DNA of 64,000 nucleotides, taken from the NCBI RefSeq assembly GCF_014642915.1, contig NZ_BMJE01000001.1, forward strand, positions 492,140 through 556,139. Direction: 5' to 3'. Positions within the stretch are counted from its first letter, which is position 1. Each line of letters begins with the position of its first letter. The DNA comes from Flavobacterium suaedae. GTDB lineage: Bacteria > Bacteroidota > Bacteroidia > Flavobacteriales > Flavobacteriaceae. The position numbers and the translations under genes are program-made. The notes beneath the pieces are model-generated. The model saw nothing but the letters and a program-made list of their open reading frames with translations. It searched no databases and was not told where the DNA came from. This document shows, one piece after another, positions 55,496-64,000 of this stretch.

Positions 55496-56622
55496 TTATT
55501 CAAGTTCGCAAAAGTTGCTTCCCTCCAAAAGGTTTCTCCCTACATCAATAGTTTTTGTTGTACCGTCTTTTAAGTATATTTTATAATACCTCCCGTCGGT
55601 TTTTATATTTTCTAATAGTTTATTAGAATAGGTAATTGTGTATTCTTCTTTAAACGTTTTATTGGTCTCTTTACCTTCTACTAGGCTATTAATAATATAA
55701 AAGGTTTCGGATGTTGTTAAGTGAACATTTTTCCTACCCTTTAATGAAGCATAATATATCTCATCATTATACAAATAATCAGGTACTTCTCGAGCTGAAA
55801 CCTCCATCTTTTGTTCTAAGTTAAATAGTGAGTTATATGCGTATACAAATTCAGGAGGGCTGGATGCAGCATAATCTGATATTGACTGTACTACCTTTCC
55901 GTTTTTTATAAAAGTTGTGTAGACTGTAGCGCAATCTGTAACCATAGTAAAATACTCTTTTTTAAGGTTCATGTAATTTGCCTGCTTAAATCGTGTCATT
56001 ATATTTTTAAACTCCGATTTTGAAATATGTGAGGTATAATGTCCCTCATTCTTTAAATATTCTTCACCATGGTAGCTCACTTTTCCTTCCTTAGTAACAA
56101 TAATTTCAAATATAGGGCAAATGCCAAAACAAGGGGTTGAAGCTACTACAACGGCATCATAATCAGGAATTGTATCGAGGTTAAAATGTCTTTTTATAAA
56201 AATATTAGGAACACCTTTAAATTCTATAATTAAACTGTCTGCTTTTAAACTTTTTAATTTATAAGCGTCCCATCTGTTTTCTGAAAGATTAAATACCTTA
56301 AGACTATCTTGTGATAGAGAATATCTTGTTTTTGTACCTAAATTATTTAAAAATTTATCTTTTCGGCTTTTAGGATCATTCATGTAAGCATTATAATCTA
56401 CAAAACCATCTTTATAGTTGCATACACTGTCATTAATAAATTCAAAACCTAAACGGTTAACATATTTAAGTTGTTTTTAATATTACCTTGTAAATTATCA
56501 GGAGACCAATGCCCTATAATGGTGTTTTCCGTATTATCGGAAACTATTTGCTTTTTACTTTCTTTATTTTTACAGCCAATAAAACTCACAACGATTATAA
56601 TTAAATAAATAACTTGCTTCAT
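55496..56622 (-). pseudogene. DUF6438-like lipoprotein gene with a one-base frameshift
   Basis: From the ATG at 56622 the frame gives a lipoprotein start (lipobox FIGC, then KNKESKKQIVSDNT) and stops near 56450. The other frame carries the rest of the protein (KYVNRLGFEFINDSVCNYKDGFVDYNAYM, then about 295 residues from the Met at 56383). Adding one T to the T5 run at 56474-56478 joins them as NIKKQLKYVNRLGFEF. The 3' part has TPCFGICPIFEIIVTKEGKVSYHGEEY, as in DUF6438. The start lies three bases after the subtilase stop, so the two are one operon. Without the frameshift the product would be about 375 residues, function unknown. A shorter product from 56383 would lack the signal peptide. Confidence 0.72.
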
Positions 56623-56625
56623 ATA

Positions 56626-58245
56626 TTATTGCTTTATCAGTTTACCTGTATATAAATATTCCCCTGAAGTTATTGTATAATTATACATCCCGTTAGAGAG
56701 ATTATCTACTGTAACTGTTTGTTTATTTGATGATATAATCTCTTCTAAAACCAATTGTCCTAAACTGTTATATAGCGTAATAGTTGCTGTTTTATCACTT
56801 TGAATAGTATTATATATTTTAATTACACTATTCGCAGGATTAGGGTATATAATAATTTTATCTTTTTTAAAGCTGGCTACCTGTAAACCATCTTGTAAAG
56901 CTAAAGCAAAATCAGGAATACCATAACCATATTGTCCGTCAGGATTATTATAACGGTCTGCCGATTGTCTTACTATTGCTATAATTTCAGCATTAGTTTT
57001 ATCAGGCAGTGCCTGCCACAAACAAGCTACTAAACCTGCTGTAATAGGACTGGAGAAAGAAGTACCCCCTGCCAATATAATTTCACCGTCTTCGTTTGCC
57101 ATTACTGCATTTTGCCCTTGTGCTACTACATCGGGTTTAATTCTCATATCTGCTGTAGGACCTATAGAGCTAAAAGTAGCGTATTGTCCTTCAGGTGTTA
57201 CAGCTCCAACAGTAAGTGTGGTTAAAGCATCTGCAGGGACACCGATATTTGGGTGTGCAAAATTCCCTGAGTTTCCTGCTGAGGTAACACATATCATACC
57301 TTTAGCAAATGCCATATCAGCCCCCCTTGATATAAAAGCAGTTTGCCCGTTAATATCTTCAAAAGTATAGCTGTAATCAGGGTTATCATATTGAAAATAG
57401 CCTAATGATGTATTAATAACATCTACACCAAGACTATCAGCCGCTTCGGCTGCTTCCACCCAATAAGATTCTTCTACAGGGTTTTCACTGGTTGCATCTT
57501 CTGTTCTGAATAAATAATAAAAAGCATCAGGAGCAGTACCTGTAAGCTCTCCTTCAGTATAACCTCCCATTGTAGAAAGCACTAAAGTACCGTGATTATT
57601 TGCTGTATAAAAATCTTCGGAACGGGATACAAAATCATACCCCCCTAAAATTAAATTATTATTTAAAAGCCTTTGAAAAGGCTGTGCCGTATTCACTCCC
57701 GGAAAACCTGAATCTAAAACTGCAATGGTTATCCCTGCACCGGTATAACCATCATGATGTAACAAATGCCCGTTAAGCATCATTATTTGGTTTCCTGAGT
57801 CACCATAATCAAAATCAGCCTGAATATCCTGTAGTTCATTAAACTCTTGTTGCTCAATTATTTGTTGTGGTCTTCCTGATGTGTTAAGGTTTTTGTTTGC
57901 AAAATCAACATGATCTACAAAATCGAGTGTGGTTAAATTATTGATAGCATCTTCTGTGCCACGAATATGCAATGCATTTAGCCATTTTGATTTTGCCATA
58001 ACGGTAATGCCTTGGGCTTCACTTACAGCAAGTATATATGCCTCACTTATTGGCACATCTGTTTCATCAAGAGCTATGTTTTGATTTTCCCTTCTGTCCA
58101 GTGCCTTTTGAGTAAGCATCTCTAAGGGATTAGCTAAATAATAATTAGTATCAGGTTTATCAGTAAAATATACCCAGGCATCTTCCTGTGCATATAAAGA
58201 ACTTACCGTTATAAGGAATAATAAGGCTAACAGTTTCTTTATCAT
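56626..58245 (-). CDS. S8-family serine protease (subtilase) secreted by T9SS
   Basis: A 539-residue protein with a signal peptide (LLFLITVSSLYAQ) and an N-terminal pro-like region (~20-130). The catalytic triad blocks are ITIAVLDSGFPGV with Asp near residue 178, NNHGTLVLSTMGG with His near residue 219, and GGTSFSSPITAGL with Ser near residue 395. An Asn of the oxyanion hole lies in CVTSAGNSGNF. A type A sorting domain (IIYPNPANSVIKI to TGKLIKQ) follows. It is a secreted or surface protease. The frameshifted DUF6438 gene follows at once on the same strand. Confidence 0.9.
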   Translation of the reverse strand: MIKKLLALLFLITVSSLYAQEDAWVYFTDKPDTNYYLANPLEMLTQKALDRRENQNIALDETDVPISEAYILAVSEAQGITVMAKSKWLNALHIRGTEDAINNLTTLDFVDHVDFANKNLNTSGRPQQIIEQQEFNELQDIQADFDYGDSGNQIMMLNGHLLHHDGYTGAGITIAVLDSGFPGVNTAQPFQRLLNNNLILGGYDFVSRSEDFYTANNHGTLVLSTMGGYTEGELTGTAPDAFYYLFRTEDATSENPVEESYWVEAAEAADSLGVDVINTSLGYFQYDNPDYSYTFEDINGQTAFISRGADMAFAKGMICVTSAGNSGNFAHPNIGVPADALTTLTVGAVTPEGQYATFSSIGPTADMRIKPDVVAQGQNAVMANEDGEIILAGGTSFSSPITAGLVACLWQALPDKTNAEIIAIVRQSADRYNNPDGQYGYGIPDFALALQDGLQVASFKKDKIIIYPNPANSVIKIYNTIQSDKTATITLYNSLGQLVLEEIISSNKQTVTVDNLSNGMYNYTITSGEYLYTGKLIKQ

Positions 58246-58394
58246 CAGCTAATTTTTATTCTGATTAAAATTTTAGTATTGAGAATTATGTAATAAAAAG
58301 CAATTTTTTTCTTTATTAATCTACATATTTAGTGTATTTCAAAGATACAAAAAGATAATTGGTCGAGTATTAATTGTAATTTGACTAAACCTTT

Positions 58395-58402
58395 TATTTT
58401 TG
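58395..58402 (+). promoter_or_regulatory. Promoter for the EamA-family transporter (TATTTTTG)
   Basis: An exact TAnnTTTG match with TTG at 58373-58375, an ideal 19-base spacer. Confidence 0.65.
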
Positions 58403-58423
58403 TGAGATAAATTTTTCTGAAAA

Positions 58424-59281
58424 ATGCTATATCTCATATTATGTGTTATATGCAGCGTTAGTGTAGGTGTTATATTTAAGGTAATAAGAAAATTTCAGCC
58501 GCTCTCTATGATGCAGGTTTTAATGTGGAATTACCTTGTTGCTTTGCTGCTTTCTTTTTTTATTTTTAAACCAGACTTTACGGCTGTAGGCAGGAATGCC
58601 CCCTGGGTTATATATACATTGCTATCTGTTTTATTGCCTTTAATATTCTTGTTTTTAATTGCTTCTATACGGCATACAGGTATTGTAAAAACCGATGCCG
58701 CTCAACGGCTTTCGCTTATTATACCCATACTGGCAGCTTATTTTATTTTTCAGGAAAAGTTTAACCTGTTTAAAATAATAGGTATTAGTATTTGTTTCCC
58801 GGCTATATGGTTAATACTAAAAAAACCTGATGCACAAAAAAGTAAAAAGTGGATTTTCCCTGCTGTGGTATTGCTGGGTTTTGGTGTAATAGACACAATG
58901 TTTAAAAAAATTGCAACATATACTGAAATACCTTACACTACATCGATTTTTATAATTTTTGCAGGTGCATTAATTGTTAGCAAGATACTAGTAGCCAATG
59001 AAATGTTTGCCTGTAAAACAAAAATTCAGGGTAAAAACCTGCTTTTTGGTTTTATAGTGGGAGTATTTAACTTTGGTAATATTATTTTTTATTTAACGGC
59101 GCATAAAACATTTGCAACCAATCCTTCTACTGTATTTGCCAGTATTAATATTGGTGTTATTGTTTTAGGTAGCATTGTAGGTACTTTAGTTTTTAAAGAA
59201 AAACTCTCTATTTTAAACTATGCGGGTATACTTTTAGCTGTAGCAGCTATACTTTTTATTACCTTATCTCAGGTTTATTAA
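58424..59281 (+). CDS. EamA/DMT-superfamily transporter
   Basis: A 285-residue inner-membrane protein with ten predicted membrane segments in two repeated halves of five. The EamA-type segments are MMQVLMWNYLVALLLSFFIFKPDF near the start, RLSLIIPILAAYFIFQEKFNLFKIIGI in half one and ASINIGVIVLGSIVGTLVFKEKLSILNYAGILL in half two. The FxEKxxxxxxxGI pattern recurs in each half. The substrate is unknown. It converges on the DUF1684 gene, nine bases apart. Confidence 0.85.
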   Translation: MLYLILCVICSVSVGVIFKVIRKFQPLSMMQVLMWNYLVALLLSFFIFKPDFTAVGRNAPWVIYTLLSVLLPLIFLFLIASIRHTGIVKTDAAQRLSLIIPILAAYFIFQEKFNLFKIIGISICFPAIWLILKKPDAQKSKKWIFPAVVLLGFGVIDTMFKKIATYTEIPYTTSIFIIFAGALIVSKILVANEMFACKTKIQGKNLLFGFIVGVFNFGNIIFYLTAHKTFATNPSTVFASINIGVIVLGSIVGTLVFKEKLSILNYAGILLAVAAILFITLSQVY

Positions 59282-59290
59282 AAGTTTAAA

Positions 59291-59890
59291 TTAGTTTTTA
59301 TAAGCCTTTACTCCTGCTTTTATTTCAATTAAAAGATCATTTTGCTCCGGTGGTACAGGGCATGAGTAGTCATGATTATAAGCACAATAAGGGTTGTAAG
59401 CCGTATTAAAATCTATATTAATTATATCACCTTCCGGTATGGTTAAGTCAATATAGCGTCCTCCTCCATAGCTGCCGTTACCCGAAGTAAGGTCGGTAAA
59501 TGGTAAAAATAAGTAGTCTTTATACTTTTCCATTTTAGACAGTCGAACATTCCTGAAAACATCCAGCTTACACTTTTTCCCTTTTAATGTAAAGTGTAAC
59601 TCCCCATACTTTACATACAGTGGTTTCCTTCTGGTAGAAGTATGCATTTCAAAAGGTTTTTCATCAGGTGTACGTACCAATTTAGCCGTTACACAATATG
59701 CTGTATCTATCGGGTAAAAATCAAGCGATTTAAAGTGCTTTAAGTCTTTCTTAGTTAATGGCGATTCTTCAGGGTTAGCATATTCACTGTTTATTCTCTT
59801 TTGGAAAGCAACTGCATTTGCTTCGCTACACTCTTGTGCATTTATAAACAAACTGCTTAAAAATAAAAGTGCCAGTATTAATTTTCTCAT
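59291..59890 (-). CDS. DUF1684 protein, exported
   Basis: About 199 residues with a signal peptide (LILALLFLSSLFINAQ). DUF1684 is identified by FLPFTDLTSGNGSYGGGRYIDLTIPEG, IDFNTAYNPYCAYNHDYSCPVPPEQNDL and the closing EIKAGVKAYK. The Cys/Tyr-rich CAYNHDYSCP segment may bind a ligand or metal; the function is unknown. A Met 12 codons upstream is rejected because the signal peptide begins at 59890 and a -7 element (TATTTTTG, 59910-59917) overlaps that region. Confidence 0.85.
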   Translation of the reverse strand: MRKLILALLFLSSLFINAQECSEANAVAFQKRINSEYANPEESPLTKKDLKHFKSLDFYPIDTAYCVTAKLVRTPDEKPFEMHTSTRRKPLYVKYGELHFTLKGKKCKLDVFRNVRLSKMEKYKDYLFLPFTDLTSGNGSYGGGRYIDLTIPEGDIINIDFNTAYNPYCAYNHDYSCPVPPEQNDLLIEIKAGVKAYKN

Positions 59891-59961
59891 AATTAAAATT
59901 GTATTGATACAAAAATAACAATTCACTTTGCATACAGCGTATATTTAAGAGTGTAAAATCC

Positions 59962-59969
59962 TACCTTTG
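59962..59969 (+). promoter_or_regulatory. -7 promoter element for the MFS transporter (TACCTTTG)
   Basis: An exact TAnnTTTG match 39 bases before the ATG. Confidence 0.55.
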
Positions 59970-60008
59970 CTGTTTCATTTTTTATAAAACACATTTTTTT
60001 CTTTATCC

Positions 60009-61238
60009 ATGTTTCAAAGGGCTATACAACGTTACGTAAACAACTTTAGAGGATTTAGTCGCGAAATCTGGATTCTTACCCTGATTACTTTTATTAACCG
60101 TGCAGGGACTATGGTATTTCCTTTCCTGTCTAAATATCTTAAAGAAGACTTACATTTTACATATGGACAAGTAGGAACTGTTATGATGTTTTTTGGGGCA
60201 GGTTCATTAGCAGGTTCATGGATAGGTGGTAAACTATCCGATAAAATAGGATTCTATAAAATAATGGTTTTCAGCCTCTTTACTACCGGTATATTATTCT
60301 TTTTTATGCAATATGTAACCACCTTTAAAGGTTGGTGTGCTGCTATATTTGGTATTATGGTTATTGCTGATATGTTTCGCCCTGCTATGTTTGTTTCACT
60401 TGGGGTTTATGCCAAGCCGGAAAACAGAACCCGGGCTTTAGCACTGGTAAGACTGGCCATAAATTTAGGGTTTGCAGCAGGACCTGCTTTGGGTGGGCTT
60501 ATTATTGTATACATGGGTTATAGTGGACTTTTTTGGGCTGATAGTATAAGCTGTGTACTGGCAATAATAATATTTTGGTTATTAGTTAAAGAAAAAAGTA
60601 AAAAAACTACGGATGAAGAAACAGAACAAGAAAACAATACGGTAAAGCAAATAAAAAGGAGGCTTTTTAAAGACACTGTATTCTTGCTGTTCCTTTTCAA
60701 TTGTTTTGCTACTGCTTTTATTTTCTTTCAGCTTTTTACAACACAACCGTTATATCATAAAGAAGTTTATGGCTTAACAGAGTTCCATACAGGTTTATTA
60801 ATGTCGTTAAACGGACTTACAGTCTTTATTTTAGAGATGCCTCTTGTTGGGTATGTAGAACGGAAAGGTATCCCTAAAACAAAAGTTTTTGTTTTTGGTA
60901 CACTACTTTTTGCTTTAAGTTTTTACGTACTGCTTATTCATGTATGGTTAGGCATTTTATTACTCGGGTTGTTATTATTAACCGTAGCAGAGATGTTTTA
61001 CTTCCCCTTCTCTAACAGCTTTGCTATGGGACGTGCACCTAAAGGCAGAGAAGGTACTTATATGGCTGCCTATACTATGGCTTTTAGCCTTGCGCATATA
61101 CTTAGTGCTAAAACCGGTATGACTATAATATCAAAATGGGGATATAATGTAAACTGGGTATTTATGGGAACTTTTGGTTTACTTGGTGTTGGCTCACTCA
61201 TCCTTATGCAAAAATTACTGGCAGAAGAAAATAAATAA
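60009..61238 (+). CDS. MFS transporter
   Basis: A 409-residue inner-membrane protein with twelve predicted segments. The MFS loop 2-3 motif is present as GGKLSDKIGFYKIM. FVSLGVYAKPENRTRALALVRLAINLGFAAGPALGGLI is the segment 4-5 region typical of the drug-efflux/MdtH-like group. A charged central loop (KEKSKKTTDEETEQENNTVKQIKRR) separates the two halves. The substrate is not predictable. It is monocistronic. Confidence 0.85.
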   Translation: MFQRAIQRYVNNFRGFSREIWILTLITFINRAGTMVFPFLSKYLKEDLHFTYGQVGTVMMFFGAGSLAGSWIGGKLSDKIGFYKIMVFSLFTTGILFFFMQYVTTFKGWCAAIFGIMVIADMFRPAMFVSLGVYAKPENRTRALALVRLAINLGFAAGPALGGLIIVYMGYSGLFWADSISCVLAIIIFWLLVKEKSKKTTDEETEQENNTVKQIKRRLFKDTVFLLFLFNCFATAFIFFQLFTTQPLYHKEVYGLTEFHTGLLMSLNGLTVFILEMPLVGYVERKGIPKTKVFVFGTLLFALSFYVLLIHVWLGILLLGLLLLTVAEMFYFPFSNSFAMGRAPKGREGTYMAAYTMAFSLAHILSAKTGMTIISKWGYNVNWVFMGTFGLLGVGSLILMQKLLAEENK

Positions 61239-61302
61239 CTTACTGTTTTTCATAAATTTACACTTCTTAAACACAATAAAAGACTATTTATCTAGTTATT
61301 CA

Positions 61303-61346
61303 ACTATAAAAATAGTTTGTAAACTAAAAATATAGTTATACATTTG
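61303..61346 (+). promoter_or_regulatory. Promoter and double dyad operator of the BlaI/M56 pair
   Basis: The -33 TTTG (61316-61319), a 19-base spacer and the -7 TACATTTG (61339-61346) make a textbook Bacteroidota promoter. Two dyads, ACTATAAAAATAGT (61303-61316) and ACTAAAAATATAGT (61323-61336), lie 20 bases apart and overlap the -33 and the spacer. Binding of the downstream BlaI-type repressor is inferred. Confidence 0.6.
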
Positions 61347-61366
61347 TTATATATAAAAGTTACATC

Positions 61367-61726
61367 ATGCAAAAACTCACAAATAAAGAAGAAGAGATAA
61401 TGCACATATTATGGAAGCTGGAAAAAGCTTTTGTAAAAGAAGTGCTTGCTGAGATTAAAACCGAAAAGCCTCATTATAACACGCTTTCTACTATAATAAG
61501 AAATTTAGAAGAAAAAGGATATGTAGGTCATAATGCTTTTGGTAATACCCACCAATACTACCCTAAAATAGCTAAAGAAGAATACCGAAAAGGTTTTATG
61601 AATAATGCTATAGAAAACTACTTTAATAACTCGTATAAAAGTATGATTTCATTCTTTGCTAAAGAAGAAAAAATTAGTGCCGAAGAACTGAGAGAAATAC
61701 TGGATATGATAGAAAAAAAGAAATAG
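61367..61726 (+). CDS. BlaI/MecI/CopY-family transcriptional repressor
   Basis: A 119-residue winged-helix repressor: LTNKEEEIMHILWKLEKAFVKEVLAEIKTEKPHYNTLSTIIRNLEEKGYVGHNAFGNTHQYYPKI covers the DNA-binding domain. The C-terminal helix (YKSMISFFAKEEKISAEELREILDMIEKKK) is the dimerisation and cleavage part. BlaI repressors hold off their operon until the partner M56 protease has them cleaved. The next gene is that M56 partner, starting one base after the stop. The operator dyads directly upstream fit autoregulation. Confidence 0.92.
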   Translation: MQKLTNKEEEIMHILWKLEKAFVKEVLAEIKTEKPHYNTLSTIIRNLEEKGYVGHNAFGNTHQYYPKIAKEEYRKGFMNNAIENYFNNSYKSMISFFAKEEKISAEELREILDMIEKKK

Positions 61727-61727
61727 T

Positions 61728-63713
61728 ATGGAAAATTTTATAATATACCTGTGTAAAACATCGGCATTACTATCCATATTCTATATAGCTTACTATGCCC
61801 TGCTTAGAAAAGAAACTTTTTTTAACTCTAACAGGAGGTTTTTACTAATAGGCTTAATTACATCTGCCGTATTACCACTATTGGTATTTACCCGCACTGT
61901 TTGGGTAGAGCCTGTAGTGTTACAGGAATTAAACGCTCAGGATATTCAACAGGCAATAAATGCACAAGAACTGAATATAACCGAACAGACCAAAGGGTCT
62001 CCCATAAACTGGATAGCTGTAGCTATAGGCTTTTACCTTGCAGGGATGTTATTTTTTATAGGGCGCTTTTTAAATGAGCTGAGAAACTTAAAAAACATGC
62101 TGAAAAATCAGCCATTTTTAAAAAGAAACGGGTTTAAATATATCGACACTCCTGCTGTAAGCTCCCCGTTCTCTTTCTTTAATTATATTGTTTACAATTC
62201 AAAAGTATTAAGTGAAACAGAATTAGAGAATATACTGCAACACGAAAAAGTGCACAGCAGCCAAAAACACTCGCTTGATATGGTTATAAGCCAGTTATTC
62301 TGTTCATTTTTCTGGTTTAACCCTTTTGCTTGGCTGTACAAAAAAGCTATAGCGCAAAACCTTGAGTTTATTGCCGACTCCGAAGCATGTAAAAAAGTAA
62401 ATGATGTTACCGCATATCAAAAAACATTATTAAAAATAACAGTACAACCCGAAGAGGGAAATACTGCAATCGTCAATCAATTTTATCAATCATTAATCAA
62501 AAAACGAATCGTTATGTTAAACACAAAACAATCAAGCTTACTCAACAAATGGAAGTATGCGACAGTATTACCTATACTGGTACTATTTATGTTTGCTTTT
62601 CAATTAGAAGTAAATGCACAGGAAAAAGGAAAAAAAGCCAATACAGCTTATTCTTTTGATAAAAGCGTTAAACTTGAGTTGCTCATTACCAAGGATACAA
62701 AAAAAGAAGAACTTGAAAAGGAAAAGGATTTCTTAAAAGAACAATTTAATGTGGATTTGAATTACTCTGATATTAAATACAATAACAACGAAGAGTTAAT
62801 CGGCATAAAAATTATTACTAATAACGGAAAAAAGAAAAAAGAATATCATATAAGCGGTACTGAGCCTATTACTCCTTTTGCTATTATTGCTGAACAAAAA
62901 AATGGTAAAAATGTTGAAATTGATTTCTCTTCGCAAACACTCCCCGTTAATGCAAAAGGGCATGTATATATAAAATCAGATGAAGATGATATAAACATAA
63001 CTAACGAGGACGAAATAACAGCTATTGTTGTAGGTAATACATCTGACACTGATAAATCAGAATCTAAAACAGGTTTTTGGTCTGTAGACAATGTAAAAAT
63101 TAATAATAAGGAACTTCTTATAGTTATAGATGGTAAAAAACAGGAAAAAGGAGAAACGATACAAATACCTGTTAATCGCGCTATAGATGTAATAAAAACA
63201 CTGGAACGAAAAGAAGCTAAAAAGAAATACGGCAGAGACGGCAGAAAGGGAGCTATAGAAATAACTACCAAAAAAGATAGTGATTTAGGAACAGGAGTAA
63301 TTATAAAAAGTGATTTAAAAGGTTTAAAATCAGATGCTATAAAAATGTATAGCGGAAAAGGTGTTGCAGTTATTGACAGTAGAGACCTTCAGGAAGAGGC
63401 TTATAACCGTACCAAAAAACTACTTATAAAAACTGAGCAACAGCTAAATGATAATGAAGAAATGCTAGTGTACAGCAACGAAGAACAGGAAGAAGTAAGA
63501 AGAGCTTTAAAAGAAGCCCGTAAAGAAGTAGAGTCTACCAGAAAAGAAATGATTAATACCAGAAAAGAACTTTCCGAAAAGCGCAGAGTATTACAATTGG
63601 AAAGAGCTAAACAAATAGAAGAACGAAGTAAAATAAAAGACGAAAGAGCCAAACAGCGTGAAGAGTGGAATAAAGTAAAGGAAGAGATAAAAAAGGCTAA
63701 AGAAGAAAATTAA
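61728..63713 (+). CDS. M56-family metallopeptidase (BlaR1-like) with a novel-looking C-terminal part
   Basis: A 661-residue inner-membrane protein. Three or four membrane segments flank the zinc protease site LQHEKVHSSQKHSLDMV, with the HExxH zinc motif at H172-E173-K-V-H176 and a third ligand in FIADSEAC. A further membrane segment lies near residue 290 (YATVLPILVLFMFAFQLEVNAQ), with a signal-peptide-like end. The extracytoplasmic part lacks any penicillin-binding sensor. It has a PepSY-like or STN-like beta region, a TonB-plug-like segment KKKYGRDGRKGAIEITTKK (near residue 500) and, from about residue 550, a long Lys/Glu/Arg coiled coil. The ligand is unknown. Translation is coupled to the repressor. 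Confidence 0.85.
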   Translation: MENFIIYLCKTSALLSIFYIAYYALLRKETFFNSNRRFLLIGLITSAVLPLLVFTRTVWVEPVVLQELNAQDIQQAINAQELNITEQTKGSPINWIAVAIGFYLAGMLFFIGRFLNELRNLKNMLKNQPFLKRNGFKYIDTPAVSSPFSFFNYIVYNSKVLSETELENILQHEKVHSSQKHSLDMVISQLFCSFFWFNPFAWLYKKAIAQNLEFIADSEACKKVNDVTAYQKTLLKITVQPEEGNTAIVNQFYQSLIKKRIVMLNTKQSSLLNKWKYATVLPILVLFMFAFQLEVNAQEKGKKANTAYSFDKSVKLELLITKDTKKEELEKEKDFLKEQFNVDLNYSDIKYNNNEELIGIKIITNNGKKKKEYHISGTEPITPFAIIAEQKNGKNVEIDFSSQTLPVNAKGHVYIKSDEDDINITNEDEITAIVVGNTSDTDKSESKTGFWSVDNVKINNKELLIVIDGKKQEKGETIQIPVNRAIDVIKTLERKEAKKKYGRDGRKGAIEITTKKDSDLGTGVIIKSDLKGLKSDAIKMYSGKGVAVIDSRDLQEEAYNRTKKLLIKTEQQLNDNEEMLVYSNEEQEEVRRALKEARKEVESTRKEMINTRKELSEKRRVLQLERAKQIEERSKIKDERAKQREEWNKVKEEIKKAKEEN

Positions 63714-63756
63714 TTAAGGAATTAGTTAGCAAGTAACAAATTAAAAATTTGTTATA

Positions 63757-63792
63757 AAAAGAGACGGCTATACAACGCCGTCTCTTTTTTTT
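63757..63792 (+). terminator. Terminator after the M56 gene
   Basis: AAAAAGAGACGGC pairs with GCCGTCTCTTTTT around TATACAAC, then a T-run. Confidence 0.9.
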
Positions 63793-63827
63793 GTATTTTT
63801 ATTATATATTAAGTAACATAACTTACT

Positions 63828-63968
63828 ATGTATAAACTACTGGCAAAACTAAATAAGTTGCTTTTACCAAGCTATACTAAACAACAACTGGATCTTGCCA
63901 AGGCAACCAAGCTGCAAAAAGCAATTATAGCCTGGAAATATTTTGTAACTACCCGTGCTGTAAACTAG
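63828..63968 (+). CDS. Tiny conserved-looking hypothetical protein
   Basis: A 46-residue ORF: MYKLLAKLNKLLLPSYTKQQ, then LDLAKATKLQKAIIAWKYFV and TTRAVN before TAG. It is basic and amphipathic, with a clean ATG after an AT-rich gap and a terminator 36 bases upstream. I recall very similar short proteins in Flavobacteriia, but cannot verify. No function is known. The 32 bases to the window edge show nothing else. Confidence 0.5.
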   Translation: MYKLLAKLNKLLLPSYTKQQLDLAKATKLQKAIIAWKYFVTTRAVN

Positions 63969-64000
63969 TAGTTTATTGCAGCATATATATTATATTGGCT

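Overview
The window is about 64 kb of low-GC chromosome from a member of Bacteroidota, almost certainly the family Flavobacteriaceae (Flavobacterium or a close relative). The evidence is the gene content: type IX secretion sorting domains, a TonB-dependent receptor with DUF4249 lipoproteins, a long NusB, a DUF3276 PUR-type protein, a DUF1573 protein next to yajC, and a cyclophilin-FKBP fusion. Many genes are also preceded by the Bacteroidota -7 promoter element TAnnTTTG, and Shine-Dalgarno sequences are generally absent. No rRNA, tRNA, CRISPR array, insertion sequence or prophage was seen.

Layout. 1-2.5 kb: the 3' part of a sirtuin gene fused in frame to an unrelated tail, a small gene broken by one base, a lipoprotein and a ParDE toxin-antitoxin pair; this is the first accessory-looking stretch. 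2.5-14.6 kb: purB, a KefF/KefC-like potassium-efflux pair, guaB, an HMG-CoA lyase, pyrD, an HD-fold protein, pepT with a YdeI-like gene, and the nusB/DUF1573/yajC group. 14.6-26.1 kb: a Leu/Val-type dehydrogenase, a half-size ABC exporter, DUF3276, csaA, the dual immunophilin, a methyltransferase group, trmD, rplS and monomeric isocitrate dehydrogenase. 26.4-33.3 kb: a TonB receptor with two tandem DUF4249 lipoproteins, thiamin pyrophosphokinase and uvrB. 33.3-34.3 kb: an AT-rich two-gene insert (RiboL-PSP-type HEPN protein plus a YegP-like protein). 34.5-39.1 kb: three MscS-type channels and an esterase. 39-49.9 kb: a thioredoxin-like protein and a TerB-like protein, DUF1456, an otsA-otsB fusion, a membrane protein facing a GtrB-like glycosyltransferase, sucC, lysA and an outer-membrane-barrel gene. 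50-58.2 kb: a secreted repeat protein and a subtilase (both with T9SS tails), Tat-type alkaline phosphatase, a YiiX-like lipoprotein, a nitronate monooxygenase-like enzyme and a second frameshifted gene. 58.4-64 kb: two transporters, a DUF1684 protein, a BlaI/M56 regulatory pair and a tiny conserved-looking ORF at the right edge.

Most of the window is ordinary housekeeping. The points that deserve a second look are the HEPN/YegP module after uvrB; the BlaI/M56 pair, whose promoter carries two dyads overlapping the -33 region and the spacer, and whose sensor has a TonB-plug-like motif and a coiled-coil tail in place of a beta-lactam sensor; the sirtuin fusion; a possible small RNA or attenuator between sucC and lysA; the exact 216-bp repeat array in the secreted protein; and two single-base frameshifts that each interrupt an otherwise well-formed reading frame.

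Several starts were placed downstream of the longest possible ORF because a -7 element lies over the longer N-terminus (parD, guaB, the HD protein, pepT, the Leu dehydrogenase, sucC). All family assignments are from reading the translated sequences by eye; no database search was run.
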